A DNA stretch of 64,000 nt from Hofstenia miamia (Eukaryota > Xenacoelomorpha > Acoela): contig SCFE01000121.1 of the NCBI GenBank assembly GCA_004352715.1, forward strand, positions 257,365 through 321,364, given 5' to 3'. A program made the translations under genes and the position numbers. The notes beneath the pieces are model-generated. The model was not told the DNA's origin. It saw only the letters and a program-made list of their open reading frames with translations, and did no database searches. Shown one piece after another: positions 11,279 to 22,139 of the stretch (within the stretch, counting starts at the first letter, position 1; every line of letters begins with the position of its first letter).

Positions 11279-13010
11279 TCATCTACTTGTCTTGATGTTG
11301 TTGCTTGATTTGTCTTGTCTCATGGGTTCATCCATTGTTGCACATGGCATCTGGCTGGTGGATGATTTTCTGATCTTATAATGGTTACTAAACAAAGATA
11401 TAAGATTAAGGTCCCAATCCTGGGTATTTAAATGATCTAAATATCTCTGGTTTCTAGCTTTTTGTTTAGGCAAAACATGAGCAGCTATAGTGTTGCTACT
11501 ACTACCAAGGTTCCTATCATACTCAACCTGTGTAAGGTTGTCTTCCTCACATTCAGTGAGGTTATCATAATATTTAATCTCATTTACACTGTCATTGACA
11601 AGGGAAAACTCATTATTATTGTTGATGACTGCATTATGTATATCTTTAATGGTTTGTCAAAGTAACTGAAAATGGGCAACTTTACCATTACTTAGTAAGT
11701 ACTGGTGGTGATTTAATACTTTTGTTATAATAAAAGGTCCTTGCCAATTAGTGGCAAGCTTTCATACTTGATTGGCATCAGTAATCTGACAGGGAAAGTA
11801 GGCAAAGACAGAATCTCCTTGCTTGTGCAGTTAGCCATACAATTTCTTATCAAAGTTCTTTTTCTGGTGAATAACTGATTGGTTTATATTCCAGCAGATA
11901 GTGAGGTGCACTTCCTGGAATTCTTGCAGCATCTGGTTCACAAAATTCTCCAAGGCAATTTCATTTAATCTGGGAACATTACAGATAGAGGCATGCTCCC
12001 CTTGTGGCCTTGAAAGGGCTCACTTTGGTGGTAGAGTGTATGACGGTGTTGTAGAAGAACTCTACTGCCTCTATTACTTGTCTCCAATTTCTGCCAGCAG
12101 CATGGGCTAAGGCTACTCTGATCAACTTAATGATAGTGCAGTTTAATCACTCAATGATGCTGCTTGACTGCAGATGGTACACAGTGGTGAAGTTGTGCAC
12201 AATTTCTAGTTCCTTCATGAGGGTGGCCATCAGGTTATTCTCAAATTGAGGACTGTGTTTGGAAACTAAGCATTCCATAGGTCTGAGTTTGAAGATCCAC
12301 TCTTTTACAATCTTTTCTCTGATGACCTCAGCTATAGTGTTGTCAAGTGGAACAAGTCTCACGTATTTTTTGAAAATGTCTATCAAGACCAAAAGATACT
12401 GGAATCCCTCTTCATCCCTCAACAATTTCTCAAGGTCCATATGGACTACTTCATTAGTTTTTTCAGTGACCTGACTGTGGAGCTCAGCTCTCTGCTCCAG
12501 AAAGTGTCTGGCTCCCTGAAGCAGGCATGCTTCACACTTGTTACCTATGGTAACATATTGAGTGTTAAAAGTTCACAAAGTCTGGATAATTCTGAGGTGA
12601 CCTCATTTGTGGATCTTCTGGACAAGATCCCTCTTAAAGTACTTGGGAATCACCAGACAGTTGTTTTGGCTGTGCACATAAAGAAGTCCAGCATCAGTGA
12701 CCTTCCAGTGGTAATGTTGGAAATACCTTTTGGCAATGTCACTTATAGTGTGATTAGGGTTGTTTACTTTGTAGATGATTTCTTATAAGATCTTATTGTG
12801 TAGCTGATGGACAGCAATTTCCTTCTCTGATATCTCTTCCTTCACCCTAATGGGGAGGATTGCTTTCCCATTCTGATTGGCATTAATGTCAGGAAGGAGC
12901 TTGTAGTCACATGCTGGGATAAACCTGAAAGGAGTCTTCTCACCAGGCAGCTTCCACAGGTCTCTCTGATAACTAGGAAAAGTAGTAAAGTAATCTGCTT
13001 TGAGATGCAA
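11279..13010 (-). pseudogene. Integrase of element A, inactive
   Basis: Minus-strand pieces give a linker with PIRVKEEISEKEIAVHQL (13010-12783), the Cys pair of the zinc-binding domain in CEACLLQGARHF (about 12530), and the catalytic core with LLVLIDIFKKYVRLVPL (first Asp). Then come LVSKHSPQFENNL, where the family normally has an Asp before the GPQF-like turn, and HLQSSSIIE with the Glu. The C-terminal part (about 11900-11660) shows DSVFAYFPCQIT and NWQGPFIITKVLNHHQYLL, the barrel domain that binds DNA. Several frame shifts occur. Loss of the second catalytic Asp means it could not have integrated DNA in its present form. Confidence 0.8.
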
Positions 13011-13039
13011 TCTCCTGCACAGTGGGTGATTGTAAAGAT

Positions 13040-13396
13040 GAGGTCATTTAAATATTCTAACCATTGGGCAACAATGTTGGATTTCTCCCCAGAAAACTTT
13101 TTGAGTCATGCTGTTGGAGAGTTATTGGTGCAAACAACAAACTGACGACCTAATATGAAGAATCAAAACTTCTTGAGACTCTTGACAAGTGCTAGCATCT
13201 CAGATTTTGTTGCTCTGTAATTTAGCTCAGCACTTTGGAGCTTTGGGCTAAAATACTGCAATTGACTTTCCTGACCATTGACAATCTGGCTTAGGACACC
13301 ACTGATGGCAATGGAGCTTGCATCACAGTCAACTATAAACTCCTTGGTGTAGTCAAGCATATTTAAACTTGGGATCTGTCTTAGTTCCTGTTTCAT
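13040..13396 (-). pseudogene. RNase H of element A
   Basis: The frame 13396-13163 encodes LRQIPSLN, FIVDCDASSIAISGVLSQ (catalytic Asp region), LQYFSPKLQSAELNYRATKS and EMLALVKSLKKF. This is the usual gypsy RNase H arrangement where new-strand synthesis needs RNA template removal. The continuation toward integrase is in other frames (TNNSPTA.., W..YLND). Confidence 0.8.
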
Positions 13397-13429
13397 GGAA
13401 TCCAGCTTCTCTTGCTCAGCCCAGGTCTA

Positions 13430-14441
13430 ACAGAACTTGGTGTTCTTTCAAAGCAGATTAGATATGTGTTTAGTTTGGTTGGCCAGTTTGGGAATGAATG
13501 AGCCATAATAATTTAGAAAGCCCATCAAGTGTTGGACGTCTTTGTGAGAGCATGAGAGCATGGGGTCTCAATGCAATTGAGATGGTCCTTTGTGTCATTT
13601 TTTATCAAGATCTTTCCAGGTTCAATCACCCTTCCCAAGAAGGTAACTCATGGTGAAATGAGCAAACACTTATTTCCATTGACCTTGAGACCAGAGTCTT
13701 ACAAGATTTTAAGAGTGAGACCCAACTTATCTAAATGATCAGAGAATGTGTGTCCAGCAACAAGGATATCATCAATATACACTGTGATCCCTGGTTTGAG
13801 AATGTTGACCCCATTCTGTAGTACATGCATGATGTAATGCTGAAAAGTAGCCAGAGCATTACAAAGCCTGAAGGTCATGTATTTCCACTTGAAAAGGCCA
13901 TACAGTGTGATAAAAGCAGTTTTCAGGATGTTGGCAGGCTTCATAGGTATCTGCCAATAGGCTTTACAGAGATCTAAGCACAAGAACAAACTGTACTTGC
14001 TGGCATCATATAAAATATCCTCAATGCAAGGTTGCAGATACAAATCTTTGATGGTGATATCATTCAATCATCAAAAGTTGATGCAAAGGCAGTACTTCTC
14101 ACCTTGGTAGATAAATACTGTAGGTGCTGCATATGGGCTGTTGCTGCTCCAAATGATCTGCTCTCAATGAGATCACTGAGGATTTGTTCATATTCTGCTT
14201 GTAAATTCTCAGGTACTCTTTGAACTGGCAATTGAATGGGGCAATCACTTTTAGTTTTGATAGTGTGGCATTCCCCAACTGCCTTACCAACACTAATAGA
14301 TCCATAATTGAACACATCATAGTGCTGGCGCAAAAGAGCAGATAGTGCATCACATTCTTGTGGATTCAGGTGCCCATGAGTCTTCTTGTTGATGGTTGGG
14401 ATCCAGACTGGATCACTGGGTTCACTCAGATCATGAATCAA
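13430..14441 (-). pseudogene. Reverse transcriptase of element A
   Basis: The frame 14441-14064 gives the RT fingers with HTIKTKSDCPIQLPVQRVP and YEQILSDLIESRSFGAA. The next frame (14067-13699) gives LCLDLCKAYWQIPM (first catalytic Asp), KTAFITLYGLFKWKYMTFRL, LATFQHYIMHVL and VYIDDILVAG with the YIDD active site intact. The thumb and connection (QTKHISNLL..KNTKF) follow to about 13430. The two main frames overlap by 4 bases but are in different frames, so at least one indel has occurred. The motif order and spacing are ordinary for Ty3/gypsy. Confidence 0.85.
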
Positions 14442-14879
14442 GGTGAGAACAGGTAAACAGGTGGCTGCTTCAAGTTTGAGTCAGACTGGAGTCATGAGGA
14501 TAGATAGCTTGGTTGGGTACATTCAGATCAGGTGTGCTGAACTATTAAGCACAGTAACATAAGTCTTGCCACAGGAGACATGACAGAGGTCTGGAGAAAG
14601 ATGTAGGCCACAAAGGCATCCCCCTTGTAAGGAGAGTTCATAGTGACAGCAACTCATCTCTAGTGCCAAGGTTCCACAACAATGTTGGTGGTTAAAGTCA
14701 GTAGAATTTCTTGGTTGCAAACAGCTGTAAACTCTTCATGAGGCTTGCTTTCACAGATTGAGATTGTGATATTTCTGTAATCAATTACACAGGCGTTCTA
14801 CTCAAGAAGATTTTTTCCAAGAATGACATTGTATGGTAATGGCAAATTGCAGGTATCTACAATGATGAGGTCCATTAGG

Positions 14880-15160
14880 AAACATTCTTGGTGGATTCAT
14901 AACTCAAGGTCATTTATTTGACCCTTCAGCAAAATGGTGTTCCCCAAAGCATCCAATAAGCACACAGTAGATGGTAACAGATCCTCTCTTTGTAGGTAAA
15001 GCTTTTCACAACAGGTGTCAGTTATTATGGAAGCAGAGGTTCCCATATTGATAGTTGCATTGATTAACAATCCATTCACATCCACAGGGATGATGTTAGT
15101 ATACAATAACAAGGTTATCACCAAGACATCATGTGCATGGTTTTCAGGAGGTAGCACTCC
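14880..15160 (-). pseudogene. Aspartic protease of element A, active site lost
   Basis: The open piece 15157-14897 reads PVDVNGLLINATINMGTSAS, then IITDTCCEKLYLQ and LLDALGNTILLKGQINDLEL. In retroelement proteases the INATI stretch is followed by D-T/S-G. Here the position reads N-M-G, so the catalytic Asp is gone. The equivalent protein of element C has D-T-R. Normally the enzyme cuts the Gag-Pol precursor. It lies between gag and RT as expected. Confidence 0.75.
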
Positions 15161-15189
15161 ATCTCATTTAAATGACTGACAGACTTGAC

Positions 15190-17080
15190 TGGGGTGTTCA
15201 GACTGCACACTTCAGTTGACAGCTTGTCAAAGATGAAACCATCTCCATCTGCTATTAGACAAATGACTGCCCCACTCTGAGTCCAAATGTGAGCTGATTG
15301 TCATTCATTATCTGATTTCTTCTGCACTACAGCAGAACTTGAGGATGTCAGTGCCTTCGAGGCAGTTTGACCTGTCTTTAGATCACCAGCATCTCTCTTG
15401 ATGTGAGTTGTGTTTTGTAGCATATAGACAATACTGATTGCCTTCTTAATAATAGAATTTAAGTCATCCTCTGGATCACATTTAAGCTCAAGGTGGCTCC
15501 TAATGGTAGAAGGGCATCCCTGACAAATATATGAAAAGAGATAATGTCATGAGTACTCTGGAGTTAATATGCTGAGGCAAAAGAGTCTATTGACCTGAGT
15601 GATATAGGTCCTGACATCATCTCCCTTTTTAAAGGAGAGATCACATAATGTACTGCTGTTCTATGTGAGGCACTTTGTAGTGGTCCTCAAAGTGACCAAC
15701 AAGTAATTGATAATTTGTTTTGACCTCTCTATCCAGCATCATGTACTGATTGTATGCAAGGCCTTGAAGGTACATGGGGAATTGCTTGGTTTTATATTGC
15801 TTCATTGTGAGCCACTCTTCAAATGACTGTGAAATTTCATCTATCTTTCCAGTAAATTTGGGCAACACTGAGTGCTGATTGAAAAGATTTGCTGATTTGC
15901 TTCCTGATGCTTCTGTGGGCAGAATAGACTGGGTAAAGCATGGTCCACAAGTTGTTGTAGACCCATTAGGGTTACTCAGAGGAGGAGTTGGAACAATTGT
16001 AGCAGTTGGAGTAACTGTGACACTAACAGGTGCTGAGGGCACTACTGTTGCACTCAGGGTACAAGAGACCAGTGTAGCTATGGTAGCTAGTGTAGAAACT
16101 TGTGAGAGAGCAGACTGAGTAAATGAAGGGCCTCCAATTGTAAAAGAGGTAATGGGGGTAACAAATGGTGGCATCACTGGGGATGTTGTAGGTGCTGGCA
16201 GAGCATGAGAAAAGTGAGCAGAAAATGTCTGCAATATAATATGTGAAAACCTTTCAGAGAGAGCATCAAGGGCATTGTCCAAAAAGGAACGAGTTACATA
16301 CTCAGGTTCTCCTGATAATATTGGTGGAGAATGTGGGGTTGATTCCTGAATTTGCATCTCTAATGCTGAAATCAAGTCAAGCAAGCATCTCTCAAGTTGC
16401 CAAGCTTCAGTGTCTTGTTGTCATAGCTCTACTTGCAGAAAATTTTCAGAGGGTGTAGACATTGCAAAAACAGGTTTGGGGGGATAGGAGTAGGTAAAGC
16501 AACAATAGAATTAAACCCAGCTGGAGAGTGTCTGTGAGACAATATGTGAAAACTTCTCAGAGAGAGCATCTAGGGCATTGTCCAAAAAGGCATGAGTAAC
16601 ATACTCAGGTTCTCCTGATGAGATTGGTGAAGAATGTGGGGTTGATTCCTGAATTTGCATCTCTAATGCTGTAATTGAGTTGAGCAAGTGTCTCTCATGA
16701 TGCCAAGCTTCAGTGGCTTGTTGTTGGAACTCTACTTGCAACATGTCAAGGCAGGCTTCACAGGAATGGCACTGAGAGATTTGCTCTGAAAGGGCTTCTC
16801 TAAGCTGATCAACTTTGGTTGTTGGTAACCCTGGAGGAGGTGACAATGGCTTATATGAAATAAATGGGTTCAACAAGGTACCAGGAGTAGGAGTGTATTG
16901 CATAAAAACTTTGGAGGGCGTAGACATAGCAGAAACAGGTTTGGTGGGGGTAGGAGTAGGTAAAGCAACAATAGAATTAAACCCAGCTGTGTGAGGGACA
17001 GAGTCCAAACTGCCAGCACTCACACAGGGGAAACCCTGAGTGGGAGTCCCATTATGAGAGATAGAAAGATCCATATCCAT
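15190..17080 (-). pseudogene. Gag of element A with internal duplication
   Basis: The likely start is the ATG at 17080 (MDMDLSISHNGTPTQG). The N-terminal half is Pro/Ser/Thr-rich (VALPTPTPTKPVSAMSTPS) followed by a coiled-coil stretch around REALSEQISQCHSCEACLDM. A segment beginning ALEMQIQESTPHS and GEPEYVT..FLDNALDALSE occurs twice (about 16700-16520 and 16380-16230), so the gene carries an internal direct duplication. The second half has a long Val/Thr/Pro linker and a capsid-like part with FTGKIDEISQSFEEWLTMKQ and YLQGLAYNQYMMLDREVK. The zinc-knuckle region near 15300 is decayed. Confidence 0.7.
16230..17000. repeat. Direct duplication inside element A gag
   Basis: GGGTGTAGACATTGCA at 16451 recurs as GGGCGTAGACATAGCA at 16916 (465-base offset). 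AGAGCATC.AGGGCATTGTCC at about 16260 recurs at about 16562 (302-base offset). The changing offset means the left copy has lost roughly 160 bases. Copies differ at several sites, so the duplication is not recent. Confidence 0.75.
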
Positions 17081-17464
17081 AAGAACAAGAATAATTAAAC
17101 AAGTAAAAGTAAGGTAAGAGAAAAAGGTTCCAAAAATAGTTCTAATAATGTAGGAGAAACATCCAACTGTGTAGGAGAAATAAAAGCAACTGACAGATGG
17201 TAGCAAGGCATAGGTACAATAATCATTCCAAATTCTAGAATAATGAGACAATGCCAATATGGCACTAAGAATGGGTAAGAATAGAATTGGGGCTCAGTAA
17301 CAGCATCAGATCACAGAATAGAAAATGTAGAATTATGTATGAGGTAAAGTTGTACATCAATGGGTGGTGAAATAGATTGTGCTCAGGGGAAATCCATCCC
17401 AGCTGACTCACACCCAGTAGGAAACAAAACCAACTACAATAAGAAAACACTAGAACAGTTCTGT

Positions 17465-17482
17465 ATCACGTCAGGATCACCA
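17465..17482 (-). other. Primer-binding site of element A, tRNA-Trp type
   Basis: The plus strand reads CACGTCAGGATCACCA directly against the LTR, equal to a tRNA 3' end including CCA. From general knowledge animal tRNA-Trp ends CACGTCGGGGTCACCA, which differs at two positions, both G to A. The tRNA would prime minus-strand DNA synthesis. Confidence 0.75.
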
Positions 17483-18385
17483 TGTGGAATCATGGGGCAT
17501 GTCTAGCAGCTTGAGCAGTACAAAGTTGCAAAGGATTACCATTGCTGAGAGGAGCCCATACTCTAACAAAACAAATGAAGATTGGTAGCTTGCCAATTTC
17601 ACTGTAGAAAAAAGAACAGATACCATTTCCAAGAAGGCATTCCAGCTAGCAACCAATTTACATGGCATCTTGCTGAAGCCAAATCATCAGAAACCATCCT
17701 TACCAGCCAAGGTGCTAATTGTGGGTCTCAAGTTTAATTTCTAGCTCAATAAAACAAATTTAGCTCAGAGTTCTTGTTATCTCAGCTCATGTAAAATGAT
17801 AGTAATAACGTGTAATTACCACATATTCACATATGCCAACACCATAATATATTTGCATAGTGTGATGTTATGTGCATGTACAATCAATTGAAAGTGAAGT
17901 TCTTTTATTTCCTATGCCTATACATAGCCCTAAAGTGACCACAATATGGGCTTGCATCTGTCAAGGAGTGAGTTATCACCCCAGGCACAGCAGAGTTCCT
18001 CCCACATTATTGCTGGATCTTACAGGTTTATTATCATACTAATACCAATGCTAAAAAGGTTAGAGATATAATAAGATATAAAAAGCAAATGTTATCCAGT
18101 GAGAACAAAATTTATTTTGACAATGACTACAATAAGTTCCCTAATTTATACAGAGAAAATGTAAATATTTACCATTTTACAAAATTCACTTCTTTCCCTC
18201 ACAAATTAAATGAGCAATTACATGTACTCTTTAATCAAGGGAACAATCACAATAAATTTGAAAACTAAATTTGAAACACTGAAAATTAATAAAAATCACT
18301 AAATAAATGATGGTAATAGCACCAAATTAATATAGAGAGTGCCAATAAATAAAAATAAAATCAAAAGGCCCCAAGTGACTCTACA
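17483..18385 (-). repeat. 5' LTR of element A
   Basis: It starts TGTGGAATCATGGGGC and ends AAGTGACTCTACA, with a full-length match to 7051-7955. The right flank CTAA equals the left flank of the other LTR. Confidence 0.9.
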
Positions 18386-18808
18386 CTAAAGTGACATTTA
18401 TTAAGCAGCTAGTGACATTGCCAGGTAGTGAAGTACAAAGTTACACATTACAAATTGAGTTTAAGTCAGTTATGTACAGCCTTGAGGGTTGCACTGAGTT
18501 AGGATAGGGAACACATAAGTTACTTCACTGAGCTGAGACTTGGAACTACTTGGTCAACAATGGAGGCACAAGAGTGTGGATTGATTTGGAGAACAGAGTT
18601 CACCAGAGGCCACAGTGGAAGAGAGGTGAATTATACCTAATTATACCTAAATAGTCTTAGATTAGTTGGAGTTAATATAAGTAAATAACAACATATCTTA
18701 TATCAAAGCAAGGAACTAATATCAGTACATCCCTACCCACATCTAACAAGAAGTAATATTTAAAAGGAATAAATAACTCTATGTTGAAGCCTGGTAGTTG
18801 ATGCTACA
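18386..18808 (+). repeat. Solo LTR, family B, right part
   Basis: Continuation of 6334-7050 across element A. Its minus-strand reading aligns with 1085-1500 (both contain TCTCAGCTCA.TG and TGACTTAAACTCAATTT). It ends GATGCTACA and is followed by CTGC, the target duplication. Confidence 0.8.
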
Positions 18809-19130
18809 CTGCCAGTAGGCCTTACAAAGGTCTGGACAGGAGAAAAGCTTGTAGTGGCTCACATAAAATAACAAATCCTTGATCTGTGGAAGCAGATACA
18901 CATCCTTGACAGTTATATCCTAGAGCTTCCAGAAGTCAAAGCAGAGGCAATACATTTCACCTTGCTTAATAAACATGATAGGTGCAGCATAAGGGCTGTT
19001 GCTGCTTTGAATAATTCCACTTTCTATTAGATCATTAAGTATTCACTTTTAGTTAATCCTTAAGACTCTCAGGCATCCTCTGTACTCACAGCAATAAAGG
19101 TCAATCTGCTTGGTTTCAATATAGTGCTGT
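18809..19130 (-). pseudogene. Reverse transcriptase of element C, 5' part
   Basis: The minus-strand reading ends in LLFYVSHYKLFSCPDLCKAYWQ-like text (CPDLCKAYWQ at 18845-18809), the RT palm segment with the first catalytic Asp. Upstream are fingers segments about SNSPYAAPIMFI and CFDFWKL. The continuation lies at 6329-6039 beyond the inserted solo LTR and element A. Stops and indels are present. Confidence 0.75.
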
Positions 19131-19559
19131 TAACCAACAACTTGAACTATGCTGATTGTTCTAATTGAAAACCTTGTTCTGCTAAGTAGCAACTTGACTC
19201 ATGTTCTTCACAAATGAGTTGCAGAAACAGTAGGGATCTGGGCACTGTCAGAAGGCTCACGTGAGTTGTGGATGGCTGTAAAAATCAGTGATAATCTCCA
19301 AAGTGGTAGGGTCCAGCCAGAACAGAGAACTTGAACTATTTAAAATGTTAATGCATGTTTTTCCATCTTTAACATTTCACAAATCAGGCAAAAAGTACTT
19401 TCCTTATTGACCAGCAACCATGGTTCTATGGCAACTGCTTCAACAAATTTAAAAGAAATCTCATCATTAGGAGTGGAACTTCTCTTTCTCTGATTGCAAT
19501 CATGTTCTTTCTGTAGTTGATGACACAAGCATTACATTCCAAAAAGTCATTTCCTAGAA

Positions 19560-19830
19560 TAATATCTTAGGGCAGAGGCTGTTCATAGGTATCAATTACA
19601 ACCAAATCCACTTTGAAAAGCTCTTGGTAGATTTGTAATTCAACATTAGGCACTAAGCCTTTCAAGGAGATAGCATTACCTGAAGCATCAAGCAAGTGGA
19701 TCACTAGCAGGTCTAACTCATCTTTTTTTATGCATAATTTATGACAACAATCATCACTGATGATTGATGTGGAGACTCTGGTATCTATGGTGGCATTGAT
19801 TAATGTTCCATTAATGTCCACAGGAATGAC
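19560..19830 (-). pseudogene. Aspartic protease of element C, active site altered
   Basis: The frame 19821-19567 reads MDINGTLINATIDTRVSTSI, then ISDDCCHKLCIKKDE and LLDASGNAISLKGL. It aligns with the protease of element A. The catalytic triplet expected as D-T-G reads D-T-R, a glycine loss that should abolish activity. It lies between the gag zinc knuckle and RT, as normal. Confidence 0.75.
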
Positions 19831-19899
19831 ATTGGTTCAAAGTAAATTGGTTACAACCAAAACATCCTGTGCATGTTTTACAGGAGGCAGTCCTCCACT

Positions 19900-21310
19900 T
19901 AGTTTAAAAGACTGATTACATTGGAATCAGCAGCAGAGGGGCTTCCTCCAGGCAAGTCTTATCAAAAAAAAAACATTTCCATCTGCTACAAGACAAATCC
20001 CAGCACTGTAATTTGGTTTGATATGGCCCTTCTGACCACAACAATAACAGCAGGTCTGAGCATCATCAGACTTTTTCTTAATTACAGATGTATCTGATGA
20101 TGGAGAACTTCAGTAGTAGGTTGACTAAGCTTCATTTTGCCTACATCTTTATTGATCTTGGTGGAGTTATACATCATGTAAACAATACTGATAGCTTTCC
20201 AGATGATTACATTAAGTTCATCTTCAGGGTCACACTTTAGCTCCAAACAGCTACAAATGTTAGATGGAAATCCCCAACAATTGTAAGAAAACAAATCATG
20301 CTTTTAATATTCAGGTGTAAGTTTACTGAGGCAAAATAACCTTTCCACTTGAGTTATATAGTTACAGACATCATTCCTTTTCTTGAAAGAAGGCTTGTAA
20401 AGCAGAATTTTATATTGATGTTTGATGTGAGGGCATGATAATGATCTTCAAAATGACCAACAAGTAATTGATAAACAATTTTAATTTCCTTGTCCAGCAT
20501 CATGTATTGATTGTAGGTGAGGCCCTGCAAATACATGGGAAACTGAGCAATGGCAGCATCTTGAGTAATTCAGTACTGCTTCATTTTCAATTCAAAAAGA
20601 AACTGCCACTCATCAAAGGTCTGTGAAATTTTGTCAATTTTACCTATGAACTTTGGTAACACAGAATGTTGGTTAATGTGAATAATGCTTTTGAGTTGAA
20701 TTTGAGTTTTCAGTTGAAGGATAAATTGAGGGGGCTTACTCAGTGACTTGGGGGTAGTCTGTAAAAAAACAGTAGGCACAAATTAGTGTTAAAGCAAAAA
20801 GGTTGTTATTTGAGTCCAAGGACTGGGAGTAGCTATGGTAGTTAGTGCTGACTTTTGAGTTAAGGTAGATTGCATAAACATGGGACTGCAGCTTGTAAAA
20901 GAAGTAGTTTGCATTACAAATTTAGGTGTCAGAGAATCAGTAATAGGCACAGTGGAGGCACCTGGGAGGTGAGCCAAAATGATTTGAATAACAGTATCAG
21001 TAAAGCAAGTACTGAAAGCATCAAGGGCTTCATTAAGAACATCTCAAATTACATACTCTGAATTTCCAGATGGGGTAGGAGGCTGGTGGGGAGGTGTGCT
21101 CTCCTGATAAGTTGGTTGTGGAGATGCAGAGGGTGGAGTGGTGAGATTCTAAATCTGCAATTCCAGAGAAGTGATAGCATTGATTAGTCTTTTCTCCCTC
21201 TGCAATACTTCAGACTCTTGTAGCTGTAGTTTGTCATGTAGAGAATCAATACCTCTCTCATAGTTGGCTCACATTGTGGTTTGTTGCAAAAGAGCTTCTT
21301 CATTAAAACA
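19900..21310 (-). pseudogene. Gag of element C
   Basis: Broken minus-strand frames include an N-terminal coiled-coil/Thr-Pro-rich region (about 21310-20800) and a capsid-like stretch matching element A (LPKFIGKIDKISQTFDEWQF and MYLQGLTYNQYMMLDKEIKI at 20690-20480). Near 20040 a zinc knuckle reads CYCCGQKGHIKPNY, where the last metal-binding Cys is replaced by Tyr. Gag would package RNA in a virus-like particle. Stops at many points show it is inactive. Confidence 0.7.
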
Positions 21311-21494
21311 ATAAAAGAAAAGAATCAAGAAAAATTCCTTAACACTACAACAAACAATTTGAGACAAAAACTAAAATGGCAGCCAGCATGTATAGGGGTT
21401 TTCTAATAAATCCAAATGCTAGAAGAAAGAAACAACAACAAGGTAACAACAGAAACAAGCTTAGAACATCATCAGAGCTTGGTGACAGATCTAG

Positions 21495-21512
21495 ATCACA
21501 TCAGGGTCACAA
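21495..21512 (-). other. Primer-binding site of element C, tRNA-Trp type
   Basis: The plus strand reads ATCACATCAGGGTCACAA against the LTR border. It resembles the tRNA-Trp 3' end seen beside element A, with a CCA to CAA change and transitions. Confidence 0.6.
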
Positions 21513-22139
21513 TGTAGAACTGCAGGGGAGCTCAGACTACTGAAGTGGTACTAGGGAACTCAATGGTTTGAACAGAAGGTTGCAAAGGCTACGATCCCAG
21601 TGAGTGACCCACATTCCAACAGAACAACAAAGATATTGGTAATTTGCCATTGTAACAAAGTAACAGTAAAAATCCACCAAGGACTCACTGCCAATGATGA
21701 CCAACTCACATGGCATCACACTGAAGCAGTATAGATGGAGAGAGTTCCAAGCTTGCCAGAAGTGCTAACTTATGTGTCTCAAGTTGTTAATTTCAAGCTC
21801 AATAAAACAGTTCTCATTTGTTGTTATTTCTCAGCTCATGTAATAAGATAATAATAGAATGTAGTTGCCATGCATTCACATTCACTAATGATTTATTATC
21901 ATCACAGTGTAAAGTTATAGTGTGCATGTTCAAATTGCTACGATAAATTAAAGTCATTATTCCCTACAAATAGACATATACCTAACTTAATTCCATCCAT
22001 GATTTGGACTTCATGCCAGAATAAGGCAAGTTGTCAATCAATTACTTTAAAGTGATGTCACTAAAATTAGAGCAAGATTTAGCGTGAAATTACAAAAGTT
22101 CATTTTAATAATAAAAGGAGGGCCCCAATTGATTCTACA
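21513..22139 (-). repeat. 5' LTR of element C
   Basis: It starts TGTAGAACTGCAGGGG and ends CAATTGATTCTACA. Short blocks resemble the LTRs of A, including an AATAAAAC-bearing stretch, a CAGCTCATGTAATAAGATA stretch and a GGGCCC-like run near the end. Its partner LTR is not found in the window. The outer flank is ATAC. Confidence 0.7.

Larger units (their letters stand above)
7051..18385 (-). mobile_element. Element A: complete but decayed Ty3/gypsy-like LTR retrotransposon with ORF3
   Basis: Two long direct repeats (7051-7955 and 17483-18385) with TG...CA ends bound an 11.3 kb unit flanked by CTAA (7047-7050 and 18386-18389). From right to left on the minus strand the order is 5' LTR, primer site, gag, protease, RT, RNase H, integrase, a ~3 kb ORF3, polypurine tract, 3' LTR. 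RT before integrase is the Ty3/gypsy order. All genes carry stops and frame changes, and CpG is scarce. It inserted into the family B solo LTR. Confidence 0.9.
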
